Assembly (NCBI GenBank): GCA_018894105.1
Contig: CM032128.1
Coordinates: 28,171,299 to 28,235,298 of the forward strand
From: Jacaranda mimosifolia
Taxonomy: Eukaryota > Streptophyta > Magnoliopsida > Lamiales > Bignoniaceae
DNA length: 64,000 nucleotides
Direction: 5' to 3'
A program made the translations under genes and the position numbers. Below, piece after piece: positions 1 to 10,311 of the stretch (within the stretch, counting starts at the first letter, position 1; the number at the start of each line of letters is the position of its first letter). The notes under the pieces were generated by a model. It made no database searches and was not told the origin of the DNA. It saw nothing but the letters and a program-made list of their open reading frames with translations.

Positions 1-266
1 TTTAAAAATAAAAAAAATTGTATAAAGGAGATGAATATAATTGATAAAATAAAAATAAAAGTGATTTTAATTTTATAAATAATTTTATATATGTATAAAA
101 TGAGAATATATGAAATAATAATCAATTTATATAGATGTATAAAATGAGAAATATATGAAATAATGAAAGAAAAGAGAAATGAGAAATAAAAAGAAAAGAA
201 AAGAATGAAAGGAAAAAAATGATAGTAAAAGGTTATTTAAATTGAACTGAAATATATTAAATGATT
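1..266. other. AT-rich flank, no gene seen
   Basis: Simple A-rich DNA with a short imperfect duplication of a 'tgtataaaatgagaa' motif near 90 and 136. I see no coding sequence. It ends at the target duplication AAGGG (267-271) of the gypsy element that follows. Confidence 0.6.
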
Positions 267-271
267 AAGGG

Positions 272-1076
272 TGATGAGGGTCCGAATCGTAATACAAGTA
301 CTTCGAGTCCGATCTCTATAGGGGTTAACCCCGAAGGTGGATATTTTCCGTTGATGATATTTGAGAATCCTGCAATCAAGGCAAACGTTAGGCTAGCCGA
401 GTGGCCCTCGGCTTTGGCCCTCCGACGCTCAAGTCAGTATTTCCGGTATCTAACAATGAAGTAAGATAGGTTCAGTGTGTTTTTTGCGCATACCTTGTGA
501 GGCAAGACAGAGGAGTTTTTATAATCTTCCCCTTGTAGGAAATGACTGGTAAGCCCTTAGCTTACCCTTGGGGTCTTCAGCCTCTTCCAAGGGGCAATTA
601 GTCTATTCCCCCATTTAAATTTTGCCAGCTATATGTCCTTTCAAGCTACAGGACGGGACGGTATACGGGGTGTCGCCTGCCGTATCAGACAGTGAGGGGA
701 TGGCATGTGCCATTAATGCGGTGGCGTGGTGCCAGTCCACGCATTTAATGCGGTGGCAGAGTGCTGTGCAGAGCTCGACCTCCTGTCAGCTTAACTAGGG
801 TCGAATATGGTCGATATCGTCTGAGGGCTCTGAGGCGCCCGCCTGGGCGTGGGGGGGGGCTGGTCGAATATTGTCGACATGTCCCATGGGCCCTGGGCCG
901 TTGTCTGAACGTTGGGCCCTTCGGGCTACTATCTAGTCGAACATGGTCGACGTGGATCATGGGCCCTGGGCCGTTGTTTGAGATGGTGGGCCCTTCGGGT
1001 CACTATCTGGTCGACTTGGGTCATGGGCCCTAGGCCATTGTCCGAAACGTTGGGCCTTTTGGGCCACCCTGTATCA
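272..1076 (-). repeat. 3' LTR of the Tat-lineage element
   Basis: Written on the plus strand it begins TGATGAGGG and ends TGTATCA, giving TGAT...ATCA termini. It is a direct copy of 10312-11125, with one 10-bp deletion near 1015 relative to that copy. It contains GC-rich imperfect repeats of a 'gggccctgggccgttgt' motif between about 885 and 1070. Confidence 0.95.
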
Positions 1077-1091
1077 TGAGTCCCCCCACTT
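1077..1091 (-). other. Polypurine tract of the Tat element
   Basis: On the minus strand AAGTGGGGGGACTCA lies directly before the 3' LTR. This is the expected position and composition for the primer of plus-strand DNA synthesis. Confidence 0.75.
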
Positions 1092-1281
1092 CGCAACGTG
1101 GATCGAGGGAATCGAAGAGCGGCATTGGGAAGTAGCAAATATTAACGTGTCTCGACTGGGGATTTTTAGAAATCGACCAGGGTTTTGCGCGTCTACTGAG
1201 CGGTTACATCATGGCGCGCGTAGGGCGGCGTTATAGTTTTCCCCATTAATGCGGATGCTTGGATAACCGTGCCTTTTCCTT

Positions 1282-1289
1282 TATAAATA
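1282..1289 (+). promoter_or_regulatory. TATA box of the antisense gene
   Basis: TATAAATA lies about 160 bp before the first ATG (1452) of the plus-strand gene inside the gypsy element. A C/T-rich leader typical of plant 5' untranslated regions follows. This supports transcription opposite to gag-pol. It is a sequence match only; no transcript evidence is available here. Confidence 0.6.
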
Positions 1290-2246
1290 CTAATTAGCAT
1301 TCAAGCTGCTTTCGCCTTTACCACTTCAGATATTCCTTGCTGGAAGAATCACTAACCTTTGCGCTTTCTTCAGAGATTTTCTGGGTTTTAGCTTTCCAAA
1401 TCTAGTAAGTACTCTTCCCCCTCTATTTCTTTCCACCTTTCTTAGAAGAAAATGTTTGGGCTATTCAGTTCTGGTGGTACTTCTGGTGGGGATAGTGAGG
1501 CAACTGTGTCTGAGGGCCGTGGGGAGTTTTCTGACTCAAGCCGTTCCAGCTCCGGCGGCTCGAGCGGCGCGAGGGGGGGGAAGCTGGGCCTAGCCGGGTA
1601 CCTTCTTCTCACGGGCGATTATTTACCCCAAACCAATATAGCGAGATAATCTCTACCGTCACCCCCTTAGAACTGGCCCGCGTTCAAGAGCTTTACCACA
1701 TTCCTCGCGAATTCCAGCTGTTAGCCCCTGGGCCTGCTGGTCGAATGCACCGTGCCCCTGCCGGTTGCATAACTGTTTTCGGGGATGCACTTAGGTGTGG
1801 TCTTAAGTTTCCTTTGAGCGAGGGTATGATAGGCCTGCTTAGGGGTCTTGGAGTGTGCATCACGCTGCTGCCCAACTGTTTCTCGACATTGTGTAGCTTT
1901 ATAGTTCTGATGTTCCTGTACAACCAACCCCCAACCTTTGAAAATTTTTCAAACCTATTTTATCTTTGCGTGTCGCGTAAATCCGGCAGCACTGAGGAAA
2001 CGGGCTTTTATTATCTGAGCGCTCGGCTTTGTCGGAGGTTTCTCGTGGCGCCTTCCTCGTCCTGTGGTCAGGCGTGGAAGAAACGCTACTTTTTTGTGCG
2101 GGTAAAGGGCGGGTTCGATATTCCCCGAAAGTGGGACCTGGTCGAGTTTGGTCCCATCGAAGCCACTGTGTTCCTCGAGGAGAGGCAATTGGTGTTGGCT
2201 GGGTTGTCGCCAGCCCCATCAAATTTTCCCGCTGATTATGAGATAG

Positions 2247-2330
2247 GTAGATTAACTGCATGCGCCGTACCCTGTCGTTTGCTTATGAACATTCCTGCAT
2301 TTGACATTTTCTGTTGCTTATCCTGTGCAG
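2247..2330 (+). other. Probable intron 1 of the antisense gene
   Basis: The donor AG|GTAGAT and acceptor TCCTGTGCAG|AC flank 84 bp of T-rich sequence. The length is a multiple of three and has no stop, so the reading frame appears to run through it. The translated interior is Cys/Leu-rich and unlike the flanking protein, which favours an intron. Confidence 0.5.
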
Positions 2331-2868
2331 ACCATGGCAAAATCATGAACAGGTCCAGGGCTAGCGCGATGGCTCGAGTTGAAAAGAATAAGTAGCGCCG
2401 ATAAGGCGGCGCGATTCGGGAAGAGTCATCGGGGGCCAACGAGCCACGCCGATTAACTGCTGCCCCCGCGCCCTCCAGAACACCTTCGCCCGTTCGCCAA
2501 GAAGATGTCGAGAGAACCGCGGGTCAAGGAAATAGGCCCATGGGCGAGCCGGTCGCTCCCCCCCGAAGAAGGCAGCTGCGGGGAAAGGGAAGTCGAAGGG
2601 CACGGGGCTGAACGTGCCGACGGGAAAAGAGCTCTTCATGGACCGAAGCCCCGAGGCACTCTTTAGTTTGCGAAAATTCCCATCTCCTCGTTTTGGGTCG
2701 AATCCAGGTGTAGCTGTGGGTAACTCGTCTAGCATGGTATCCTCAGGGCCGACTGGGTTGGATCCCTTAAAAGTGCTGATGGCTGCGCAGTTCATGGCTG
2801 ACCAGAATAAATTCCTGGGTTTAACCCAGCCTGGGTTGCTGTGTAAGTTCGCCTATCATGCAAACATG

Positions 2869-2953
2869 GTAAGATCTGGGAACCTGGATGTCTACTTGTT
2901 TAACTCTTCTTTTCCTTCGTTTAGCTACCTTCTGACATAGTCTCGTGTTTCAG
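2869..2953 (+). other. Intron 2 of the antisense gene
   Basis: The donor ATG|GTAAGATC and acceptor GTTTCAG|GTCGAG are good plant splice signals with a T-rich body of 85 bp. The upstream frame ends with a complete codon (2866-2868) and the downstream open frame starts with a complete codon at 2954, so removal joins two different reading frames in phase 0. Confidence 0.75.
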
Positions 2954-3820
2954 GTCGAGCAGCTAGGCTATCACATGTTTCGCCGTTCCGAAGTGGCGCT
3001 GGCCGATCGGGAGCGATTGGAGGGGGGTGAGGACGCTGAGACCTTGAAGGTTCAGCTTGAGTCCTCCCAGATGCGGGTTGAGGAGCTTGAGAGAGCAAAC
3101 GCCCAGTATGCCAAAGATATGGAGGCGAAAGACCGTCAGGTGATGCTGGCGGTAACGGAGCAGACTCTAATGGAGGCGAAGTTGAAAAAACTGGAGCTGG
3201 ATATTCAAGTCGCCTACGAGTCTGGTCGTGCGGCCGGCCGAAGTGAGCTACTGGTCGAAGCCAGGGAGAAGTTTGCTCGGGTGGTGCCCGAGGTGCCAAA
3301 GGAGGCCATCCAACAATTTATGGTGAGCCCGGCCTTCCAAGACGCAAGCGTTGTGCTTGCTTTGGATGACGCACGGGGTGTGTTTAAGAGGGCCATCGCC
3401 CAATTACAACATCTGGGTTACGGCACTAGCGATGAGGATCGCTCGAAGATGGGCCTTGGCTTCGATGAGCAACTGCGCCCGCTGGTCGAGGAAGATGTCA
3501 ACGAGGCAGATACTGCTGAGGTCGAATCTGCCGATGTTGTCGATATGAACCCCGAAGAGCGGCAGAAGGCAGAACTCGAGAAGAGGCTGAATGCTGTGGG
3601 TCGAGAGTTCGAGTTTGCTGGCAACCTTGCCTATGAAATTTCTGAGAATAGGGCGGATGCCGTAGCATTATTCCCCGCTGCTCCACGGCTGTTTATGCCC
3701 TCTGCTGCCAGTCCCTCCTACGCGATTACCGCGGCCGTTCCCGTTGCAGAGGCACCACCTGAACCTCCGTCTGTTTTGGCTCCAGCGCTTGCTGCTGAAG
3801 GGTCTGGCAATTCTAGCTAG

Positions 3821-4206
3821 GCCTTTCCCTTATATTTTTGACTTTTCATTCAGTATATATGTCTTACTGAGGCTTTATGAAATGATATTTCTTTGCCCAT
3901 TCTCTGCTGGTGGTTCGCTCTATATTGTCGTTTGTCTACTGCTTTGTCTTCGTTGGTTTAAAATTTTGTATTGCCAACTTGTGTAAGTCGATAGGATGCA
4001 AATAGTGCTTGCTGTAGAACACTTCTTACACTTGTAATATACAATGGTTTCGCTAACTTTTTGTAGCTAACGTGCGTTTGCGAGCGGGGCTCGACTTCCA
4101 GCTTTAAGGGTGTTTTCACCATGCGAAGCATTGGTCTCCTAAATTTGGCGGCATGGCCGAGCCCATAAATATGCATCGAAGGTGTCGACTCTGTTGTTTT
4201 GAAAAC
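3821..4206. other. Spacer after the antisense gene
   Basis: Untranslated interior of the Tat element between the antisense gene and the tandem array. It is T-rich at first and likely holds the 3' untranslated region of the antisense transcript. I see no other feature. Confidence 0.5.
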
Positions 4207-4650
4207 TTTTGGCGACTGTGGGGCCGCTTAAGGTGGTCTCGACCGGTGGCCTCGACTTTGATGTTAAATCCTTTCGCCGACTTCAGGGTCGACTAAGGTG
4301 GTCTCGGCCGGTGGCCTCGACTTAGATGTTAAATCCTTTCATCGACTTTAGGGTTGACTAAGGTGGTCTCGGCCGGTGGCCTCGACTTAGATGTTAAATC
4401 CTTTCATCGACTTCAGGGTCGACTAAGGTGGTCTCGGCCGATGGCCTCGAATTAGATGTTAAATTTTTCGGCGACTGCGGGGTCGCTTAAGGTGGTCTCG
4501 GCCAGTGGCCTCGACTTAGATGCTAAATCCTTTCGTCGACTGTGGGGTCGCTTAAGGTGGTCTCGGCAGGTGGCCTCGACTTAGATGTTAAATCCTTTCA
4601 TCGACTTCGGGGTCGACTAAGGTGGTCTCGACCGGTAGCCTCGACCTGGT
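4207..4650. repeat. 65-bp tandem repeat array in the gypsy 3' untranslated region
   Basis: The motif 'aggtggtctcg' recurs at 4231, 4296, 4361, 4426, 4490, 4555 and 4620. That is a period of 65 bp with one 64-bp unit, about seven units including partial ends. Each unit also carries 'tggcctcgacttagatgtta'. The array lies between integrase and the antisense gene. Tandem arrays in this hypervariable region are known in plant Tat elements and can seed satellite DNA. Confidence 0.92.
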
Positions 4651-4727
4651 TGCCAGATCTTTTCAAGTTTTCAATCGCGATGTGCCCTGCTTCTTATAAC
4701 CGGTTCAACAGATGTCAATTAAACAGT

Positions 4728-6029
4728 TTACACAAAGAATTTTTTCAAGTTTACCGTATTCCATGGTCGAGGAAGGTCGCGGCCTGTAGTGTCCGCTAAT
4801 CGGTATGCGTTGTTCTTCCATACTTTGGTGATTGCATAAGGTCCCTCCCACTTGGGGTCCAGCTTCCCGACTAGTTTTGAAACCTCCACTTTCTTCAGGA
4901 CTAGATCGCCCACTTTAAAATTTCTCGGACGGACTGTTTTATTGTAGCGGTCCGCCATTTTTGAGCGGTACCTCTGCATCTTGTTGTAGGCTATTTGGCA
5001 TTTTTCATCTACGGTAATTAAATCGAGTGTCCTCTCCGATGTATTCGCTATTGGATTGTAATGAATTACTCTAGCTGTGTGCTGAATCAATTCAGATGGT
5101 ATCACTGCCTCAGAGCTATAAACTAGACTGTAGGGGTTGTGGCCTGTGGCCGTTCGAGGGGTCGTTCGATAGGCCCAGAGAACGCCTAGGAGATCGTCTG
5201 CCCAACTGGCTCCTGTCCCTGCTATCCGGCTCTTAATGTGGTCTAGGACTGTTCTGTTAGTAACCTCGGTCTAGCCATTGGCTTGTGGATTGCCTACTGA
5301 AGTGAAGTGCTGCGTGATGCCTAAAGTTTCGCACCATCTTCTGGTGTTTTTGCTCTGGAATTGAATGCCGTTATCGGAAATAAGGATCTTAGGTAGCCCG
5401 AACTGACACACGATGTTCTTCCATAGAAAACTCTTGATAGCCGCGTCGGTGATCTTAGGGACTGCTTCTGCTTCCACCCATTTTGTAAAATATTCGACAG
5501 CCACTATGATAAACTTCCGCTGGCCAGAGGTTTTGGGGAACAACCCTAATATATCGATGCCCCACTGGTCGAACGGCCATGTGATACTAACATTGGTCAT
5601 TAGTGCGGTTGGTTGATGCTGAATGTTCGCATGTACCTGACAGGATGGGCATTTCTTAGCAAAATCCACAGAATCGTTGAGCAGAGTGGGCCAGAAATAT
5701 CCGTAGTAGGTAATCTTGTGAGCCAGAGACCTTCCACCCGAGTGGTTGCCACAGATACCTGCATGTACCTCCTGCAATACTTCGTTCACCTGGCCGGGAT
5801 CTAAGCACCTGAGTGGCGGGCCGGCGATCGACCTCCTGTACAGCTGCCCATGCTCGTCTAATGCATATTTAGGCGCCAAGCCTCTCAACTTTCGAGCCTG
5901 CTTAATGTCATTTGGTAAGGAGCCTCTACTCAGATAGAGTTTGATTGGATGCTGCCAGGATGGGGTTGACTCGTCGAGCCATCTGACCTGGATCCGGTCG
6001 GGAGACTGTATGCAGGGTTTATCGACCAC
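4728..6029 (-). pseudogene. Integrase of the Tat element
   Basis: Integrase inserts the cDNA into the host chromosome. The part at 6029-5271 shows the HHCC zinc-binding region (H..H in HAGICGNHSG, CPSC) and the catalytic core with the first aspartate in WGIDILG and the second in ISDNG. An in-frame TAG at about 5268-5270 follows the motif NPQANG, just before the codon region for the catalytic glutamate, so the active site is cut off. The frame stays readable past the stop to 4728, where the C-terminal GPY/F-type module (WEGPYAITKVW) is clear. It is preceded by the RNase H region and followed by the tandem array. Confidence 0.88.
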
Positions 6030-6890
6030 AAGAAATGTTATAGTTCTTTCTCTCGCGCCTTTCGCCGAACTAGCTAGCTTAGAGAGTGCGTCTGCTCACT
6101 CGTTCTCTGACCGGGGGATCTGGCTTAGTGACAAGTGGCTGAACATCTGTTTCAAGTGTTGTACCTTGGCCAAGTACTGCGCCATCTTGTGTTCTTTTGC
6201 TTTGAAGTTCCCTTCGAATTGCTCCACCACGAGCTAAGAGTCCGTGAAAGCCGCTAGCCTACCGACCCCCCGGTCGGCAGCCATGCACATTCCTGCAATG
6301 AGGGCTTCGTACTCAACTTCGTTGTTCGTAATTGGGAAATCGAGCTTCACTGCGAAGTCATAACCCTCTGCTTACGGGGATCGAAGAGAAACTCCTATCC
6401 CTCCCCCCGATGACGTTGCAGACCCATCGACATGCAGAGTCCACGAGTATGTGCTGTCGATGTCCGGACATGGTAGGTCGATCCTTTCGAGGATGAAATC
6501 TGCGAGGACCTGTGCCTTGATGGCCGCTCGCGGTTGAAATTGGATGTCGAATTCTCCGAGCTCGATTGCCCATTTAGTGAGTCGACCTGAAGTGTCCGGC
6601 TTTGACAATACCTGTTTCAGTGGCTGATTCGTTAACACCAAGATTGTGTGTGATTGGAAGTAAGGTCGCAGCTTCCTTGCTGATGAGACGAGGGCTAGAG
6701 CGAATTTTTCAATCTCCAAATAGTTATATTCTGGTCCCTGGAGAGCTTTGCTGCAATAGTAAACGAGGCAAGGGTTTCCATCTCTTATTGCGGTCAACAC
6801 CGAACTAACGAAGGCTGAAGAGACAGCCAGATATATTTGTAAGACTTCCTCGAGCTCAGGTTTGGTGAGCAGAGGTGGTGAAGAGAGATA
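6030..6890 (-). pseudogene. Dual RNase H region of the Tat element
   Basis: RNase H degrades the RNA strand of RNA/DNA hybrids during reverse transcription. The open stretch 6800-6372 holds the retroviral-type RNase H (ALVSSARKLRPYFQSH, LTNQPLK) and then the start of a second domain with LHVDGSATSSGGGIGV, the aspartate-bearing motif of the archaeal-like RNase H typical of Tat elements. A TAA at 6888-6890 separates it from the reverse transcriptase in the same frame. Further stops near 6234-6236 and about 6100 interrupt the second domain before integrase. Confidence 0.8.
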
Positions 6891-8508
6891 TTACTTGAGG
6901 TCGATGAGGGCTTTATCGCACTGTTCATCCCATCTAAACCCCAACTTCTTTGCGTTTCTTAGGATTTTGAAGAAAGGTAAGCTCTTGTCCGCCAGCCTGG
7001 CTACAAACCTGCCCAAAGCAATTACTCTGCCAATGAGGCGTTGAACTTCCCGCATTGTGTGCGGCGGGGCTATGTCGAGAACTGCTTGAATTTTCTGAGG
7101 GTTAGCCTCGATGTCCCTTTGGCTGACCATGAAACCGAGGAATTTACCGCCCCGCACTCCAAACGTGCATTTTTTGGGGTTTAGTTTCATGCCAAAGGCT
7201 CTTAGAATAGAGAATGTGTGATTCAGGTCAGCCAAGTGATTTTCTGCTCTGTCTGTTTTTACAATCATGTCGTCCACATAAACCTCCATTGAGTTCCCAA
7301 TCTCATTTTTAAACATGAAGTTAACAAGCCTTTGATAGGTTGCTCCGGTATTTTTAAGTCCGAACGGTATGACGAAAAAGTAATATAACCCCATTGGGAA
7401 CAACAAATGAGGTTTTTTCCCTATCTTCAGGTGCCATAAATATTTGATAGTATCCTTGAAACGCGTCCATCATGCTAAGTAATTCACATCCAGCTGTAGA
7501 GTCGACAAGTAAATCAACGCGAGGCAAGGGGTAAGGATCTTTAGGGCAAGCTTTATTCAAGTCTGTGAAATCATTACACATCCTCCATTTTCCCTCACTC
7601 TTGGGGACTAAGACACCATTACATAGCCAAGAAGGGTACTGAATTTCAACAACATAACCAGCTTCTAGGAGCTTGCTTACCTCTTCTTGGATAACCTTTG
7701 TCCGCTCGGCGTTAAAAACTCTCTTCTTCTGGCGGACTGGCTTATGCGTAGGGTCCATATTGAGCCTGTGGACAATGATGTCCGGGTCGATGCCCTGCAG
7801 GTCGGCTGCTTTCCACGCGAAGACATTAATGTTCCTTCGGAGGAAGTCGACCATGAGGCACTCTAGTCGATCTCCCAAATCAGCGCCGATCTTGGTTGTC
7901 TTGTCGGGATTCCCGGGCTCCAGCTCAATTATCTTGAAGTCTCCCGTCGGCTCGACCCTGGTATCTTCAATCTTTCTCTTCTTCGATGAAGTTCCCTCCT
8001 CGGGTTTTGCTACAGGGGCGTCCCCCGAGGGCCTCAATTGGGGCCTCCTTCTCTGCTTACCGGAGTCCACGGAGATTATGTAACAGCGCCAAGCGTCCTT
8101 AATATTGCACAAAATCTGACCAACTCCCCCAGGGGTTGGGAACTTTATCTTCATGTGATATCTGGACGCGATGGCTCTGAAGTCGTTTAAGGCCGGTCTT
8201 CCCAAAATAACATTGTAAGCAAACGGGGCGTCAACCACTAAATAGCTAATCATCAAGGTTCGGCTGCGATGGCCCTGCCCAAAAGTTGTGGAGAGGGAGA
8301 TGGATCCTAACGGCGTTATCTCCGATCCCCCAAATCCAACTAGGGGCGTTCTGACTGGATCAAAGTTAAGCTTGCCCAAAGCCATCCTCTTTAGTGTCGA
8401 CGAGAATATAATATTGGCTGAGCTACCGTTGTCGACTAGGACCTTTCTAACTTTGAAGTTGGCGATCTCGAGGGCGACCACCAGAGGGCAGTCGATCTTC
8501 CAGTCCAT
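6891..8508 (-). pseudogene. Protease and reverse transcriptase of the Tat element
   Basis: The first part (8508-7354) starts with an aspartic-protease region carrying VDNGSSANIIF, where the usual Thr/Ser after Asp is Asn. The reverse transcriptase follows, with palm motifs KWRMCNDFTDLNKACPKD and MDAFQGYYQI. A frameshift at about 7395-7410 moves the frame to 7406-6891, which continues with IPFGLKNTGATYQRL and the catalytic YVDD (7269-7280), then the thumb region. The protein copies element RNA into DNA. The frameshift, together with the TAA just downstream, inactivates it. Confidence 0.9.
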
Positions 8509-8511
8509 TCC

Positions 8512-10289
8512 TTAGTCTTCGAGGTGGCTGAGGTCCGCGTCTGAAAAGGATATCGGCTCTGTGCTGTTTGAAAGCTGAAAAACCGTCTCGACCTTAGATG
8601 GTTTGGTCGAGTCAAGCTGCCGTTGAGTTTGCTTCCTTGCGTTTCGGGAGTCTCCTCCCGTGGGTCCCCCAGTGATCATGTCGATGACCCCTCTGATGGA
8701 CGGGTGGGCTTCGTGGGCGGGCTTCTTCCCTTTGTCATCTCTTCGCGGGCTGGCCGACCTTTCTCTACAGGGAGTCCGGTCGACGGCGCCCTCTTTTCGT
8801 CGATTCCTGTCCTCGACAAATTTCTTTAGGTGCCCTTGCCTGATCAACCTCTCAATTTCATCCTTCAAGTTGAAGTAGTCTTCGGTGTCATGCCCCTTCT
8901 GTCTGTGGAAGTGACAGAATTTCACTGACTTCCTCATGGCCTCGGTCTCTGTAATTTTGCGGGGCTTTTTCAGCAGGTTGTCATGTTGAATGGCGAAGAG
9001 CACTTCTTTCCTCGCCATGGAGAGCGGGGTATAGTCGTGAAAGCGTTTAATCAGGGACCGACGTCCTTCCCTGTTTTGCTTGTTGTCCTTCTCTTTGCCC
9101 TTCCTCTTGTCAGCTTCGATGCTGCCATATTTCATCTTGTTCATCTCTTCTTGGGTCATGTATCTTTCCGCGAGGTCGAGGAGTTCTTCCATCGTGCGGG
9201 GCTGAGCGCGCACCAAAGCGTTAGCGCACTCTTTGTGCCTCAATCCCAAAAACAGCACATCAATCAAGAACTCAATCCTCGGACTGTCAATTTTCAACAC
9301 TTCTGTGTTGAATCTGGTGAAAAAATCTCTCAAAGACTCCCCCTCGGCTTGCTTCACCGTATGCAAGTGGGTGTGTGGCAGCTTCGCCTTCCTTCTGCTG
9401 GCAAACTGGTGCAAGAATTTGTCACAAAGCTGGTCACACGAAAAGATGGATGCCGACTCTAACTTCACGAACCAATCCAAGGCCACACCCTGAAGTGTGG
9501 TTACCAGCATTTTCGCATGAATATACTTGTTGTGGCCATGCAGCTGCATCATGTGTTCAAACTGCAGCAAATGTTCACTCGGGTCTATGGACCCGTCGTA
9601 CCACGGGAGACCAGTCGGGATTTTGGCATCCGCCGCGATACGTTCATAATGATTTCTTGCATAAAGGGTGAGTCCCGTTCCCTTCTAAACCTCGAGGGCA
9701 CCTCCGGCTGAGGGGGCCTGTCTACGTTCCCCCTCGACAGCTCCTCCAAGCGTTTATTTAGTTGCTGCACCTGGTGGGATACCTCCTCCCACTCCTGCTG
9801 ATCCTGCTTTCTTCTACCTCTGGAACGTTCGGTCCTATCGCGCTGCAGGGCTCGAAGGGGCCGAACGTCATGGTCCACGGAGTCCGCTACCTCTTCCCTC
9901 GGCGAGGGGCAGGGCGCCTCTCGGTGAAAACGACTCTGGCTTGGTTCTCGCCTAGCTGGATGCCCGGGGGACCCCGGACGCCGTGAGTATTCTACAGGCG
10001 GTGCTTGCTCACGCCCCGCTGGAGGGGGGGTGGCGCTGGCTGCCGATTCCGGCGGCACGGCTTGTCTGTTCAAGGTGGCTGAAAGCTGGGCTGATATCTG
10101 TGCGGAGATCTGCTCACTGATGAGCTGCATCAACTGGGGCATAGTGAGGGTGACTACAGGCTCAGGCTGTATACTGGGGCCTAGAGCAGTCCTTTCTTCA
10201 TTCTGGCGGAGTGGGGGGGCTGGATCTTCTGCTCTCTTTCTCCCGAAAGGGGCTCGCCTAGTGTTCACCATTCTCGATAGAGGATTCAT
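8512..10289 (-). pseudogene. Gag of the Tat element
   Basis: Gag forms the particle in which reverse transcription occurs. I place the start at ATG 10287-10289, just inside the primer-binding site; the open frame runs further up only because it enters the LTR. The N-terminal part (to 9585) is Pro/Arg-rich. A frameshift at about 9570-9600 leads into 9570-8512, the retrotransposon-gag core (LQFEHMMQLHGH, GVALDWFVKL, SLRDFFTRF). The nucleocapsid-like motif CHFHRQKGHDTEDY has Tyr where the last zinc-binding residue would be Cys. A basic tail precedes the stop before protease. Confidence 0.85.
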
Positions 10290-10291
10290 GT

Positions 10292-10309
10292 TTCCCACAG
10301 ACGGCGCCA
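10292..10309 (-). other. Primer-binding site of the Tat element
   Basis: On the minus strand TGGCGCCGTCTGTGGGAA starts two bases inside the 5' LTR. The TGGCGCCG part fits the 3' end of a plant tRNA-Asp; the rest matches poorly, so the tRNA identity is tentative. Confidence 0.6.
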
Positions 10310-10311
10310 AA

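Larger units (their letters stand above)
1452..3820 (+). pseudogene. Antisense gene of the Tat element (putative gypsy-type transposase domain, coiled coil)
   Basis: Product role unknown; the family is annotated as 'putative gypsy type transposon' (Transposase_28) and is common as an extra antisense ORF in Tat-lineage elements. From ATG 1452 comes a Ser/Gly-rich start, then the conserved block YHIPREFQLLAPGPAGR (about 1697-1747) continuing to about 2246, then a basic stretch with NRSRASAMARVEK. The last exon (2954-3820) is strongly charged and predicted to form a coiled coil over its first 80 or so residues. Two introns are visible: 2247-2330 (84 bp, GT...GTGCAG) and 2869-2953 (85 bp, GTAAGA...TTTCAG). 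The reading frame slips at a run of eight G (1573-1580) and is lost after a stop near 2393-2395; the frame entering the last exon (2614-2868) is open. It is therefore a decayed copy. Confidence 0.75.

Noticed and set aside
1405..1445. Possible leader intron (GTAAGTACTC...TTTCTTAG) before ATG 1452 of the antisense gene
   Set aside because: The splice motifs look good, but 41 bp is shorter than plant introns normally spliced. I leave it as leader sequence.
8983..9462. Plus-strand 159-residue open frame
   Set aside because: It is the mirror of the gag core of the Tat element and matches nothing I recognise on its own.
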